Shown: positions 25,996 through 34,562, counted from the stretch's first letter. The stretch is DNA of 64,000 nt from Streptomyces coeruleorubidus (GCF_008705135.1 NZ_CP023694.1:5685001-5749000); one strand, 5' to 3'. Notes: a model not told the origin generated them from the letters alone. A program made the numbers and translations.

Positions 25996-27624
25996 ATGAC
26001 GGACGCGCACGCCCCGGAGAAGCCCGGCACGGCACAGGCCGGCACGAACCCCCTCGCCCCCGCCCCGGAGGGCGCCCGCACCGCCGCCGACGTGGTGACC
26101 CCCGAGCTGGTCGCCCAGCTCACCAAGGGTGTGACCGGCTCCGGCCGGACCGCCAACCACACGCCGTTCACCGGTGAGAAGCTGGCCGACCTGCCCGAGT
26201 CGACGCCCGAGGACGTGGCGAAGGCCTTCGAACTGGCCCGCGCCGCCCAGGCCGTGTGGGCGCAGACCCCGATACGGCAGCGCGCCGCCGTCCTGCTGCG
26301 CTTCCACGACCTGGTGCTGGAGCGCCAGGCCGAGGTGCTCGACCTGATCCAGCTGGAGACCGGCAAGGCCCGGCTGCACGCCCACGAGGAGGTCCAGGCC
26401 GTAGCGGTCGCCGCCCGGCACTACGGCCGCAAGGCCCCCGCCTATCTCCGTCCGAAGCGGCACGCCGGTGCCATGCCGACCCTCACCAAGGTCACCGAAC
26501 GGCGCCACCCGCGCGGTGTCGTCGGTCAGATCGCGCCCTGGAACTACCCGCTGGAGCTGTCGGTCGGCGACGCGCTCCCCGCCTTCGTCGCGGGCAACGC
26601 GGTCGTCATGAAGCCCGACACGGAGACCTGCCTGACCGCCCTGTGGGCCCGTGACCTGCTCATCGAGGCCGGCCTGCCCGCCGACGTCTTCCAGGTCGTG
26701 CTCGGCGACGGCCCGGTCATAGGCCCCGAGGTCGTACGGCACGCCGACTACGTCTCCTTCACCGGCTCCACCCGCACCGGCCGCGAGGTCGCCCAGGGCG
26801 CCGCCGCCCGGCTGGTCGGCGTCTCCCTCGAACTCGGCGGCAAGAACGCCATGCTGGTGCTGGAGGACGCCGACATCGAGAAGGCCGCGGCCGGTGCCGT
26901 CCGCGCCTGCTTCTCCTCGGCCGGCCAGCTGTGCATCTCCATCGAGCGGCTCTACGTCCACGAGTCGATCGCGGACGCCTTCCTGGAGCGCTTCGCCGCC
27001 CGCACGAAGGCCATGCGCCTCGGCACGTCCCTGGCGTACGGCGCCGACATGGGTTCCCTGGTCGGCGAACGCCAGCTGGAGACCGTCACGCGGCACGTGG
27101 AGGAGGCGGTCGCCAAGGGCGCGAAGGTCGTCGCGGGCGGTGTGGCGCGGCCGGACATCGGCCCGTACTTCTTCGAGCCCACCATCCTCGACGGGGTCGC
27201 CACGGACATGTCCGTCTGCGCGGAGGAGACGTTCGGCCCGGTCGTCTCGGTCTACCGCTTCACGAGCGAGGACGAGGCGATCGAGCGCGCCAACGCCACG
27301 GCGTACGGCCTGAACTCCTCGGTGTGGACGAAGAACGGCCGGCGCGGCCAGGAGGTCGCCGCCCGGCTGCGCACCGGCACCGTCAACATCAACGAGGGCT
27401 ACGCGCCCGCGTACGGCAGCGTCCAGTCGCCCATGGGCGGCATGAAGGACTCCGGCCTCGGCCGCCGGCACGGCGCCGAGGGCATCCTCAAGTACACCGA
27501 GGCCCAGACGGTCGCCCACCAGCGTGTGCTCCCGATGGCCCCCGCGCTGGGCATGGACGACGAGCAGTACGCCCGGTTCATGAGCAGGAGCCTCCGCCTG
27601 ATGAAGGCGTTCCGGTTCCGGTGA
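25996..27624 (+). CDS. NAD(P)+-dependent aldehyde dehydrogenase, probably succinate-semialdehyde dehydrogenase
   Basis: A 542-residue aldehyde dehydrogenase. The general base is E279 in SLELGGKN and the catalytic thiol is C313 in SAGQLCIS. The substrate-side motif ETGKAR and the NAD(P) Rossmann region (FTGSTRTGREVA) are present. Similar actinobacterial proteins are annotated as succinic semialdehyde dehydrogenase (succinate semialdehyde to succinate). The N-terminal ~45 residues are variable. TACCCT lies 7 bases before the ATG, so the message is probably leaderless. The stop TGA touches an ATG of the next gene, and the GMC oxidoreductase follows 17 bases later, suggesting co-transcription and a shared alcohol-to-acid pathway. 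Confidence 0.88.
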   Translation: MTDAHAPEKPGTAQAGTNPLAPAPEGARTAADVVTPELVAQLTKGVTGSGRTANHTPFTGEKLADLPESTPEDVAKAFELARAAQAVWAQTPIRQRAAVLLRFHDLVLERQAEVLDLIQLETGKARLHAHEEVQAVAVAARHYGRKAPAYLRPKRHAGAMPTLTKVTERRHPRGVVGQIAPWNYPLELSVGDALPAFVAGNAVVMKPDTETCLTALWARDLLIEAGLPADVFQVVLGDGPVIGPEVVRHADYVSFTGSTRTGREVAQGAAARLVGVSLELGGKNAMLVLEDADIEKAAAGAVRACFSSAGQLCISIERLYVHESIADAFLERFAARTKAMRLGTSLAYGADMGSLVGERQLETVTRHVEEAVAKGAKVVAGGVARPDIGPYFFEPTILDGVATDMSVCAEETFGPVVSVYRFTSEDEAIERANATAYGLNSSVWTKNGRRGQEVAARLRTGTVNINEGYAPAYGSVQSPMGGMKDSGLGRRHGAEGILKYTEAQTVAHQRVLPMAPALGMDDEQYARFMSRSLRLMKAFRFR

Positions 27625-27641
27625 TGCAGCGAGGAGAGCAC

Positions 27642-29429
27642 GTGCCTCAGGACGCTTACGACTACGACGTCATCGTGGTCGGCTCCGGCTTCGGCGGCTC
27701 GGTGACCGCCCTGCGCCTCACGGAGAAGGGCTACAAGGTCGGTGTCCTGGAGGCCGGCCGCCGCTTCACCCGCGAGTCCCTCCCGAAGAACTCCTGGGAC
27801 CTCAGGAACTACCTCTGGGCGCCGAAGCTCGGCATGTACGGCATCCAGCGCATCCACCTGCTGGGCAACGTCATGGTCCTGGCGGGAGCGGGCGTGGGCG
27901 GCGGCTCCCTCAACTACGCCAACACCCTCTACGTCCCGCCCGAGCCGTTCTTCGAGGACCCGCAGTGGCGGGACATCACGGACTGGCAGGAGGAGCTCAA
28001 GCCGTACTACGACCAGGCCCGGCGGATGCTCGGCGTACGGCTCAACCCGACCATGACCCCGTCCGACGTGCACCTGAAGGCCGCGGCGGAGCGCATGGGC
28101 TGCGGCGACTCCTTCCACCTTGCCCCCGTCGGCGTCTTCTTCGGCGACGGCGAGGACGCGGACGGCACGGTGAAGGCGAAGCCGGGCCAGGAGGTGCCCG
28201 ACCCGTACTTCGGCGGGGCGGGCCCGGCCCGCAGGGCCTGCGCGGAGTGCGGCGAGTGCATGACCGGCTGCCGGCACGGCGCGAAGAACACCCTCAACGA
28301 GAACTACCTCTACCTCGCCGAGAAGGCCGGCGCGGTCGTGCACCCCCTGACGACGGTCGTCTCGGTCACCGACGACTCGCGCGGCGGGTACGCGGTCGCC
28401 ACCCTCCCCACCGACGACCGCCGCAAGGCCGAGGGCCGGACCTACAGGGCCCGCCAGGTCGTCCTCGCCGCCGGCACGTACGGCACCCAGACGCTGCTGC
28501 ACCGCATGAAGGCCGGCGGCCAGCTGCCGCACGTGTCGGACAAGCTGGGTGGGCTGACCCGCACCAACTCCGAGGCCCTGGTCGGCGCCCAGACCGACGA
28601 CCGGCGCTACCGCAAGGCGCACGGCGCGCCGAAGGCCGACTTCACGCGGGGCGTGGCCATCACGTCCTCGATCCACCCGGACGAGAACACCCACATCGAG
28701 CCGGTCCGCTACGGCAAGGGCTCCAACTCGATGGGCAGCCTGTCGATCCTCCAGGTCCCGTACGCCGGGAACGACTCGGGCACCTCCCGGGTCCTGGGCT
28801 TCCTCGCCCACGCGGCGAAGCACCCCTTGCTGGTGCTGCGTTCCCTGTCCAACCGCCGCTGGTCGGAGCGGACCATCATCGGCCTGGTGATGCAGTCGCT
28901 GGACAACTCGCTGACGACGTATTTGAAGCCGTCGGGTGTCGGCCGGGGCCTGCTCACCGCCCGCCAGGGCCACGGCGCGCCCAACCCGAAGCAGATCAAG
29001 GCGGCCACGGAGAGCGCGTCGGTACTCGCCGCCGAGATCAACGGCTTCGCGGGCTCGAACGTCGGCGAACTGATGGGCACTCCGCTCACGGCCCACTTCC
29101 TGGGCGGCTGCCCGATCGGCGACTCCCGCGAGACCGGCGTGATCGACCCCTACCACCGCCTCTACGGCCACCCGGGCATCTCGGTGGTCGACGGCGCCGC
29201 GGTCTCCGCCAACCTGGGCGTCAACCCGTCCCTCACCATCACCGCCCAGGCCGAGCGGGCGATGTCGTTCTGGCCCAACAAGGGCGAGCCCGACCCGCGT
29301 CCGCGGCAGGGCGCGGCCTACCAGCGTCTCCAGCCGGTCGAGCCGAAATCCCCGGCGGTCCCGGCGGAGGCGTTCGGCGCGCTGCGGCTGCCGTTCCTGG
29401 GCATGCCGGCCATACCGCCGAAGAACTGA
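27642..29429 (+). CDS. GMC-family FAD oxidoreductase (cholesterol-oxidase-like)
   Basis: A 595-residue flavoprotein starting at GTG 27642 with GAGGAGAG directly upstream. The FAD dinucleotide fold is VIVVGSGFGGSVTAL followed by VGVLEAG, and the second flavin motif is GAGVGGGSLNYAN. The C-terminal GMC signature is HFLGGCPIGDS..., then NPSLTITAQAERAM. Family members oxidise alcohols or sterols; substrate is not identified here. Four cysteines at 200, 203, 206 and 210 (CAECGECMTGC) form a CX2CX2CX3C cluster that resembles an iron-sulfur or zinc motif. The gene follows an aldehyde dehydrogenase, which fits successive oxidation of an alcohol to an aldehyde and then an acid. Confidence 0.88.
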   Translation: MPQDAYDYDVIVVGSGFGGSVTALRLTEKGYKVGVLEAGRRFTRESLPKNSWDLRNYLWAPKLGMYGIQRIHLLGNVMVLAGAGVGGGSLNYANTLYVPPEPFFEDPQWRDITDWQEELKPYYDQARRMLGVRLNPTMTPSDVHLKAAAERMGCGDSFHLAPVGVFFGDGEDADGTVKAKPGQEVPDPYFGGAGPARRACAECGECMTGCRHGAKNTLNENYLYLAEKAGAVVHPLTTVVSVTDDSRGGYAVATLPTDDRRKAEGRTYRARQVVLAAGTYGTQTLLHRMKAGGQLPHVSDKLGGLTRTNSEALVGAQTDDRRYRKAHGAPKADFTRGVAITSSIHPDENTHIEPVRYGKGSNSMGSLSILQVPYAGNDSGTSRVLGFLAHAAKHPLLVLRSLSNRRWSERTIIGLVMQSLDNSLTTYLKPSGVGRGLLTARQGHGAPNPKQIKAATESASVLAAEINGFAGSNVGELMGTPLTAHFLGGCPIGDSRETGVIDPYHRLYGHPGISVVDGAAVSANLGVNPSLTITAQAERAMSFWPNKGEPDPRPRQGAAYQRLQPVEPKSPAVPAEAFGALRLPFLGMPAIPPKN

Positions 29430-29441
29430 CCGGCGGCGGAC

Positions 29442-29491
29442 AGCAGAAGAGGGACCTGCGCCCCCCTCCGAGCGCAGGTCCCTCTTCTGCT
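29442..29491. terminator. Bidirectional terminator
   Basis: AGCAGAAGAGGGACCTGCGC pairs perfectly over 20 bases with its complement ending at 29491, around a 10-base loop. It sits between two convergent genes and can end both transcripts. Confidence 0.93.
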
Positions 29492-29519
29492 TGTGCAACG
29501 GCCTGCCGGCCGCTGTGGT

Positions 29520-30506
29520 TTACGCCTGGACGCCGGCCTTACGGCGACGCACCACGAAGATCGCACCGGCACCGGCGACGACCGCGGCACCGCCGACCAG
29601 GCTGATCATCGGCAGGGCGGAGCTGGAGCCGGTCTCGGCGAGGCTGCCGGTGACCTCCGGCGTGTTGCCGCTGGGCTTCTCGTCGGTGACGGGCGCCTTG
29701 CCGCCTTCCTGCGGCTTGGTGCCACCGGTGTCCGTACCGGCCGCGACGATCTGGAACTTGTACGAGACGTCACCGAAGCCGATGCACTCGTCGTCGTTGT
29801 CGCCGTAGATCGTCGCGCCGAGCGAGAAGCCGGCGCCGACCGGGGCGGACTTGCTGACGTTGAGGCGCAGCGGGATGTTGACCTGGTACTCGGGCTTCAG
29901 CTCGTCGGTGTAGCCGACGTAACCGACGGCGTAGCCGCCCTCGTTGAGGTCGACCCAGATCTTGTCCTGGGGGTCCCAGGCCTGGAGCTGGACCTGCTTG
30001 CTGGAGAACAGCTCCTCGCCGTTCTTGTCGGGGGAGGCCCCGGCGAAGAAGTCGAGGTCGTTCAGCGTGGAGTCGGAGTTGTTGGCGACGTTCAGCGAGA
30101 ACTTGTGCCAGCCGCTGCCCGCGGCGATCTTGCCGGGCAGGCCGGTGATGCTCACGTCGACCTTGGTGTCCTCACACACGGAGGGCTCGGGGTCCGGGGT
30201 CTCGGACTCCTCGGGCGCCGACGTGCTCGGCTCCGGGGCGGACTCGCTCACGGAGGTGCTCGGCGAGGGCGACGTCTCCGGGGCGGACTCGCTCACGGAG
30301 GTGCTCGGCGAGGGCGACGTCTCGGGAGCGGACTCGCTCACCGAGGTGCTCGGCGAGGGCGACGTCTCGGCAGTGGACTCGCTCACGGACGGGCTCGGGG
30401 TGGGCGTCGTTTCGTCGGTCGCGTACGCGGCCGGTGCCGCGAGCAGTGCCACCGGGGCTATGACCGCCGTAGCGGCCGCTGCTGCCATTGCGCGGCGAAG
30501 CTTCAT
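29520..30506 (-). CDS. Sortase-anchored cell-wall protein (LAETG)
   Basis: A 328-residue surface protein. It has a signal peptide ending near AYA (residues 1-29), then ~70 residues of Ser/Pro/Thr/Glu repeats in which the 15-residue unit ETSPSPSTSVSESAP recurs about three and a half times. A ~170-residue globular region (WHKFSLNVANNSDSTLNDLD..., LGATIYGDNDDECIGFGDVS) follows; its Cys residues could form a disulfide. The C-terminus has LAETG (289-293), a hydrophobic helix and the charged tail RRRK. LAxTG is the class E sortase signal of Streptomyces. The globular region resembles alpha-galactosidase-associated/NPCBM-like surface folds only vaguely, so function is unassigned. The 45-bp DNA repeats at ~30235-30385 match the protein repeats. 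Confidence 0.9.
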   Translation of the reverse strand: MKLRRAMAAAAATAVIAPVALLAAPAAYATDETTPTPSPSVSESTAETSPSPSTSVSESAPETSPSPSTSVSESAPETSPSPSTSVSESAPEPSTSAPEESETPDPEPSVCEDTKVDVSITGLPGKIAAGSGWHKFSLNVANNSDSTLNDLDFFAGASPDKNGEELFSSKQVQLQAWDPQDKIWVDLNEGGYAVGYVGYTDELKPEYQVNIPLRLNVSKSAPVGAGFSLGATIYGDNDDECIGFGDVSYKFQIVAAGTDTGGTKPQEGGKAPVTDEKPSGNTPEVTGSLAETGSSSALPMISLVGGAAVVAGAGAIFVVRRRKAGVQA

Positions 30507-30682
30507 GAAGACCTCGGAGAGTCCGGCGTACCGCGGGATGCGGTACGAACGTTGGGGGAGGCCTCCGCGTGTGGGGCGCGGGAGTGGCCCGTGGTTCGCA
30601 GGTTTGATCGGTGAAACCTGTGAATGGTTGTGCTGGCACTCACAGAATTTTTATGTGGGCTGGGTCACACATAAGACCTTCT

Positions 30683-30699
30683 TGTGAAGACGCTTCACA
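30683..30699. promoter_or_regulatory. Palindrome over the start codon of the 30684 gene
   Basis: TGTGAAGACGCTTCACA is a perfect 7-bp inverted repeat with a 3-base centre that contains the GTG start. Related half-sites occur upstream (CTGTGAA near 30619, TCACAG near 30641 and GGTCACACA near 30663). The arrangement resembles TGTGA/TCACA sites of CRP-type proteins with one extra base in the spacer. An operator role is inferred. Confidence 0.45.
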
Positions 30700-31841
30700 T
30701 CCGCTTAGATCTTGACTTCGTGTCTGAAAAGCCGTCCGACGATCAGCCGTCGGTCCCGGAGATCCCCGACGACGTCTGGGAACAGTTCGCCCGCGACACC
30801 GCGCGGAACACCTCCGCCCCGAAGGAACCGTCCGCGCGGGCGCGCATGGTGACCGAGCGGCTGCGGCAGCAGGAGGCCCGGGGGGAGTCGCCGCCGGGCT
30901 GGCGAACGAGCCCGGCCATGTCGAACGGCCGGGTGGCACGACGTCGCAAGCTGTGGGCCGTTCTCGGCGTGCCGGTCGCCGTCGCCGTGGCCGTGGTGGC
31001 GCTGAAGCCGTCGCTGCTGCCCGGCGACCCCTTCGGCACGGACGAGGGGACCGCGGCCTCACCGCTGCCCGTCGAGACGGCGGCCCCCACCGCCGCGCCC
31101 GGGGCGTCCGACCCCGAAAAGCCCACCCTGGACAAGCCGTTCGCCGGTTCCCCGGCGCTGCGCTGGGCCGATGGTGAGGCCGGCATCGTGCTGCCCGAGG
31201 CCAAGGCCGTCGGTCCGGTCCCGGAGGAGCGGGTGCGGCAGGCGCTGAAACTGACGAAGAAGCTGCTGGTGGGCGCCAACCTCGACCCGAAGACGGTGCG
31301 CGGCGCCCGCCCCGAGGCCGCGCTCTCCGTGCTCGACCCCGAACAACCGGAACTCCTCGACGAGCTCGACACCGCCCTGCGTTCCCCCAGTGCGAAGCAC
31401 GACCCGGTGACGCTGTTCAGCCGTTTCGACCCCGACGAGGTGCGCCCGGTCGGCGACGTCATCAAGACGCGCGGGCACATGACGTTCAAGAAGGGATCCC
31501 ACGGGGGCGTGGCGGTACGCGCCGACTACACCTTCGTCTACCCCGTCGTGCGCGCCGACGGCCCCGTCGAGGTCACCCGCACCATCGTGCGCCGGGTGCT
31601 CGACGTCGAACTCGCCGACCCCGCCCAGTACGAGGTCACCCGGGGCCGGCTGCTGCTCCTGGAGTACGACCAGGAGATCGGCAACTCCTCCTGCGACGTC
31701 CACGACGGCTATCTGCACCCCGAGTTCTCGTCGAGCGAGCCCACGGGCGCGCCGCCGAGCGGCCCGACGACGGATCCGTACGACCGGAGCAAGGACCTCG
31801 ACCGCGACCCGGACGAGTGCGGGACGGTGTCGCGCACCTGA
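30684..31841 (+). CDS. Single-pass membrane protein of unknown function
   Basis: A 385-residue protein starting at GTG 30684 with no ribosome site. Residues 1-85 are charged and cytoplasmic in character (IPDDVWEQFARDTARN, ARMVTERLRQQEAR). A membrane helix lies at ~92-112 (LWAVLGVPVAVAVAVVAL), and ~270 residues follow on the outside. That outer region has conserved-looking stretches (RVRQALKLTKKLLVGANLDP, TFKKGSHGGVAVRADYTFVY) and a probable Cys pair (SSCDVHDGY and DECG). The layout resembles anti-sigma-like or secreted-domain proteins, but no family is recognised. It is divergent from the LAETG gene. Confidence 0.75.
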   Translation: MKTLHIRLDLDFVSEKPSDDQPSVPEIPDDVWEQFARDTARNTSAPKEPSARARMVTERLRQQEARGESPPGWRTSPAMSNGRVARRRKLWAVLGVPVAVAVAVVALKPSLLPGDPFGTDEGTAASPLPVETAAPTAAPGASDPEKPTLDKPFAGSPALRWADGEAGIVLPEAKAVGPVPEERVRQALKLTKKLLVGANLDPKTVRGARPEAALSVLDPEQPELLDELDTALRSPSAKHDPVTLFSRFDPDEVRPVGDVIKTRGHMTFKKGSHGGVAVRADYTFVYPVVRADGPVEVTRTIVRRVLDVELADPAQYEVTRGRLLLLEYDQEIGNSSCDVHDGYLHPEFSSSEPTGAPPSGPTTDPYDRSKDLDRDPDECGTVSRT

Positions 31842-31849
31842 GCAGAGCG

Positions 31850-31882
31850 AAGGGCCCCGCGGGGTGCAGCCGCGGGGCCCTT
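31850..31882 (+). terminator. Terminator after the 30684 gene
   Basis: AAGGGCCCCGC and GCGGGGCCCTT form a perfect stem followed by CTTCTTCT, 8 bases after the stop codon. Confidence 0.9.
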
Positions 31883-32370
31883 CTTCTCGTCAGCACCGAC
31901 GTCAGGGCAGCGCCGGTGCCTGGAAGCGGCGCCGGGGGGTGCGCCGCTGGTCTCGGCCGGACCCGACCGGACCATTGGTCTCGACCTCTGGCGGTCGGGC
32001 AACGCGGGTGTCCGCGGAGGGACTTGGGCTGTCTACGCATCGTGCTGGATGAATGCGGCGCCCGCAACCGTTCGACCCGGCCTTGATGGATTTTTGCAAG
32101 GTCCGCCGGCCGGCCCCGGGCGTCCCCGGAGCCGGCCTTTCTCATGGGTGACCGGGCTGCTGTCCCCTGCCGTCCGGTCACTTCCCTGGAGCGAGGTCCC
32201 ACGACGCACGGCACGATCCGTACGTCTCATCGCTCCAGCGAGCCACGCGTGGTCTCTCTCGGGCCCGCGCCTGGCTGGCACGGGCACCGGGACCAACGAA
32301 GCGGCCCGCGGGACGGTCACGCGCCGTACGGGTGAGAAGGGGGCGCACGTCTGTCCCGGGAACGGGGGTT
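31883..32370. other. Non-coding gap with a terminator-like hairpin
   Basis: No frame in this 488-bp stretch has a ribosome site and normal codon use. The one clear structure is a hairpin at 32108-32137 (GGCCGGC...GCCGGCC with an inner GC stem) followed on the plus strand by TTT. Because the gene on the left already has its own terminator at 31850, this second hairpin could end a short independent transcript, or end chorismate mutase transcripts coming from the right. Nothing else is recognised. Confidence 0.45.
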
Positions 32371-32652
32371 TCAGATCCTGCCGCGGCACAGCTCCAGCAG
32401 GGTCATCGCGAGGGCCGTGCCCGGCTTGCCCAGCGCCTCCCGGTAGCGGCCGAGGACCTCCATCTCGCGGGAGAGGTTCACGCGCCGGCCGCCGGAGGAG
32501 ATCCGGGCCTCCTGGATGACGGCGGAGACGGCCGCCCGTTCCTGGATCAGGCCGATGATGCGGTCGTCCAGCGCGTCGATGCGCTCACGCGCGCCGGTGA
32601 TCACGCCGGCGGCCTCGGGGGTACGGGCGCCGGTCACTTCGGTGGCGTTCAT
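32371..32652 (-). CDS. Chorismate mutase, AroQ type
   Basis: A 93-residue all-helical chorismate mutase that rearranges chorismate to prephenate on the route to phenylalanine and tyrosine. The family pattern is visible: R-x2-ID-x2-D-x2-I-x2-L-x2-R (RERIDALDDRIIGLIQER), then the second helix (REMEVLGRYREALG). It is the stand-alone form without a dehydrogenase or dehydratase. The ATG at 32652 follows an AAGGAA site. It sits behind a leader peptide with Phe and Tyr codons and a strong hairpin, so its transcription probably depends on aromatic amino-acid supply. guaA is divergent. Confidence 0.93.
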   Translation of the reverse strand: MNATEVTGARTPEAAGVITGARERIDALDDRIIGLIQERAAVSAVIQEARISSGGRRVNLSREMEVLGRYREALGKPGTALAMTLLELCRGRI

Positions 32653-32708
32653 GGGGTTCCTTGTCGTCGAGGGGTGCCCCGGAGCGGCAAGACCCGGACG
32701 ACGGCAGA

Positions 32709-32735
32709 CGCCCCGGGCCTTGTCGGCCCGGGGCG
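32709..32735 (-). terminator. Attenuator hairpin upstream of chorismate mutase
   Basis: CGCCCCGGGCC and GGCCCGGGGCG form a perfect 11-bp stem around five bases, 24 bases downstream of the leader-peptide stop and 56 bases before the chorismate mutase start. There is no U-run, which is usual for Streptomyces. Its position between leader ORF and gene suggests attenuation. Confidence 0.65.
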
Positions 32736-32759
32736 CCTGGGAAGTCGCTTGTCAGTTGC

Positions 32760-32831
32760 TCAAGCAGCACGACCATGGCAGCCGGCGGGCCGGGTGCCAT
32801 AGGTAAAGACGAACGTCTGGTGCTGGAGCAT
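32760..32831 (-). CDS. Leader peptide of chorismate mutase with Phe and Tyr codons
   Basis: A 23-codon frame beginning MLQHQTFVFTYGTRP, with Phe, Phe and Tyr clustered at positions 7-11. TTT and TAT, rare codons in this genome, are used at two of these three. The ATG lies exactly 6 bases after a good -10 box, so the message would be leaderless with translation starting at the first base. A strong hairpin and then the chorismate mutase gene follow. Ribosome stalling at Phe/Tyr codons would signal shortage of the end products of this enzyme. The control is inferred from layout; the frame, promoter and hairpin are visible. Confidence 0.65.
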   Translation of the reverse strand: MLQHQTFVFTYGTRPAGCHGRAA

Positions 32832-32837
32832 GGGGCC

Positions 32838-32866
32838 AGTATGCCCCGCTCCCCGAGGGTGTCCAA
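32838..32866 (-). promoter_or_regulatory. Promoter of leader peptide and chorismate mutase
   Basis: On the minus strand TTGGAC and CATACT are separated by exactly 17 bases, close to the principal sigma-factor consensus. The expected start point is the A of the leader-peptide ATG at 32831. Confidence 0.7.
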
Positions 32867-32930
32867 CACGGTTCGCATCCTGAGACGGCCCCGGTTCCCG
32901 GCGCCCGGACGGTGCCCCGCCGCACCCCGG

Positions 32931-32936
32931 TAGAAT
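32931..32936 (+). promoter_or_regulatory. -10 box of guaA promoter
   Basis: TAGAAT matches the principal sigma-factor -10 well and lies 42 bases before the guaA start, predicting a ~36-base leader. The -35 region (near 32908-32914) is weak. Confidence 0.5.
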
Positions 32937-32978
32937 CGGGTGGCACAAGACCCCCGCCCCACCGCCGGAAGGCACCCT

Positions 32979-34559
32979 GTGTCATCAGCGACTCCCGCTG
33001 CCAGCGCCACCGACACCGTCCTGGTCGTCGACTTCGGCGCGCAGTACGCCCAGCTCATCGCCCGTCGTGTCCGCGAGGCGCGGGTCTACAGCGAGATCGT
33101 GCCGAGCACCATGCCGGTCGCCGAGATGCTCGCCAAGAACCCCGCGGCGATCATCCTTTCCGGCGGCCCCTCGTCGGTGTACGAGGAGGGCGCCCCGAGC
33201 CTGGACCGCGAGATCTTCGAGGCCGGCGTCCCCGTCTTCGGCATGTGCTACGGCTTCCAGCTGATGGCGCGGACCCTCGGCGGCACCGTCGACAACACCG
33301 GAGCCCGCGAGTACGGCCGCACCGACCTGCACGTCTCCAAGTCGTCCTCCACCCTTTTCGAGGGCACCCCCGCCGAGCAGGCCGTCTGGATGTCCCACGG
33401 CGACGCCTGCTCCGCCGCCCCCGAGGGCTTCTCCGTGACGGCCTCCACGGACGTCGTGCCGGTCGCCGCGTTCGAGAACGACGAGAAGAAGCTGTACGGC
33501 GTCCAGTACCACCCCGAGGTGATGCACTCCACGCACGGGCAGCAGGTTCTGGAGCACTTCCTGTACCGGGGCGCGGGCCTGACCCCCTCCTGGACCACGG
33601 GCAGCGTGATCGAGGAGCAGGTCGCCGCGATCCGTGAGCAGGTCGGCGACAGGCGCGCCATCTGCGGCCTGTCCGGCGGCGTGGACTCCGCCGTCGCCGC
33701 CGCCCTCGTCCAGAAGGCCATCGGTTCCCAGCTGACCTGCGTGTACGTCGACCACGGCCTGATGCGCAAGGGCGAGACCGAGCAGGTCGAGAAGGACTTC
33801 GTGGCCGCGACCGGCGTGCAGCTGAAGGTCGTGGACGCCGAGGAGCGGTTCCTCAAGGCGCTCGCCGGGGTCTCCGACCCCGAGGAGAAGCGGAAGATCA
33901 TCGGCCGGGAGTTCATCCGGGTCTTCGAGCAGGCCCAGGCCGAGATCATCGCGGACGAGGGCCCGGCGGTGGAGTTCCTCGTCCAGGGCACCCTCTACCC
34001 GGACGTGGTCGAGTCCGGCGGCGGCACCGGCACCGCCAACATCAAGTCCCACCACAACGTGGGCGGCCTCCCCGAGGACCTCGAGTTCCAGCTCATCGAG
34101 CCGCTGCGCAAGCTCTTCAAGGACGAGGTCCGCATGGTCGGCCAGGAGCTCGGGCTGCCGGACGAGATCGTCCAGCGTCAGCCCTTCCCCGGCCCCGGCC
34201 TCGGCATCCGGATCGTCGGCGAGGTCACCAAGGAGCGTCTGGACCTGCTGCGCGAGGCCGACGCCATCGCCCGCGAGGAGCTGACGGCAGCCGGCCTCGA
34301 CCGTGACATCTGGCAGTGCCCGGTGGTCCTGCTCGCGGACGTCCGCAGCGTCGGCGTCCAGGGCGACGGCCGCACGTACGGCCACCCGATCGTCCTGCGG
34401 CCCGTCTCCTCCGAGGACGCGATGACGGCCGACTGGTCGCGCCTGCCGTACGACGTCCTCGCGAAGATCTCGACCCGGATCACCAACGAGGTGCGTGACG
34501 TCAACCGCGTCGTCCTCGACGTGACCTCGAAGCCGCCGGGGACGATCGAGTGGGAGTGA
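32979..34559 (+). CDS. guaA: GMP synthase (glutamine-hydrolysing)
   Basis: A 526-residue enzyme that converts XMP to GMP using glutamine and ATP. Residues ~10-200 form the class I glutaminase domain with the nucleophile Cys in FGMCYGFQLM and the YHPEV motif. Residues ~205-400 form the ATP pyrophosphatase domain with the P-loop LSGGVDSA. The C-terminus is the dimerisation domain ending PPGTIEWE. GTG 32979 is chosen for its GGAAGG site. This is the step after guaB, located 26 kb away. Confidence 0.97.
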   Translation: MSSATPAASATDTVLVVDFGAQYAQLIARRVREARVYSEIVPSTMPVAEMLAKNPAAIILSGGPSSVYEEGAPSLDREIFEAGVPVFGMCYGFQLMARTLGGTVDNTGAREYGRTDLHVSKSSSTLFEGTPAEQAVWMSHGDACSAAPEGFSVTASTDVVPVAAFENDEKKLYGVQYHPEVMHSTHGQQVLEHFLYRGAGLTPSWTTGSVIEEQVAAIREQVGDRRAICGLSGGVDSAVAAALVQKAIGSQLTCVYVDHGLMRKGETEQVEKDFVAATGVQLKVVDAEERFLKALAGVSDPEEKRKIIGREFIRVFEQAQAEIIADEGPAVEFLVQGTLYPDVVESGGGTGTANIKSHHNVGGLPEDLEFQLIEPLRKLFKDEVRMVGQELGLPDEIVQRQPFPGPGLGIRIVGEVTKERLDLLREADAIAREELTAAGLDRDIWQCPVVLLADVRSVGVQGDGRTYGHPIVLRPVSSEDAMTADWSRLPYDVLAKISTRITNEVRDVNRVVLDVTSKPPGTIEWE

Positions 34560-34562
34560 CCC

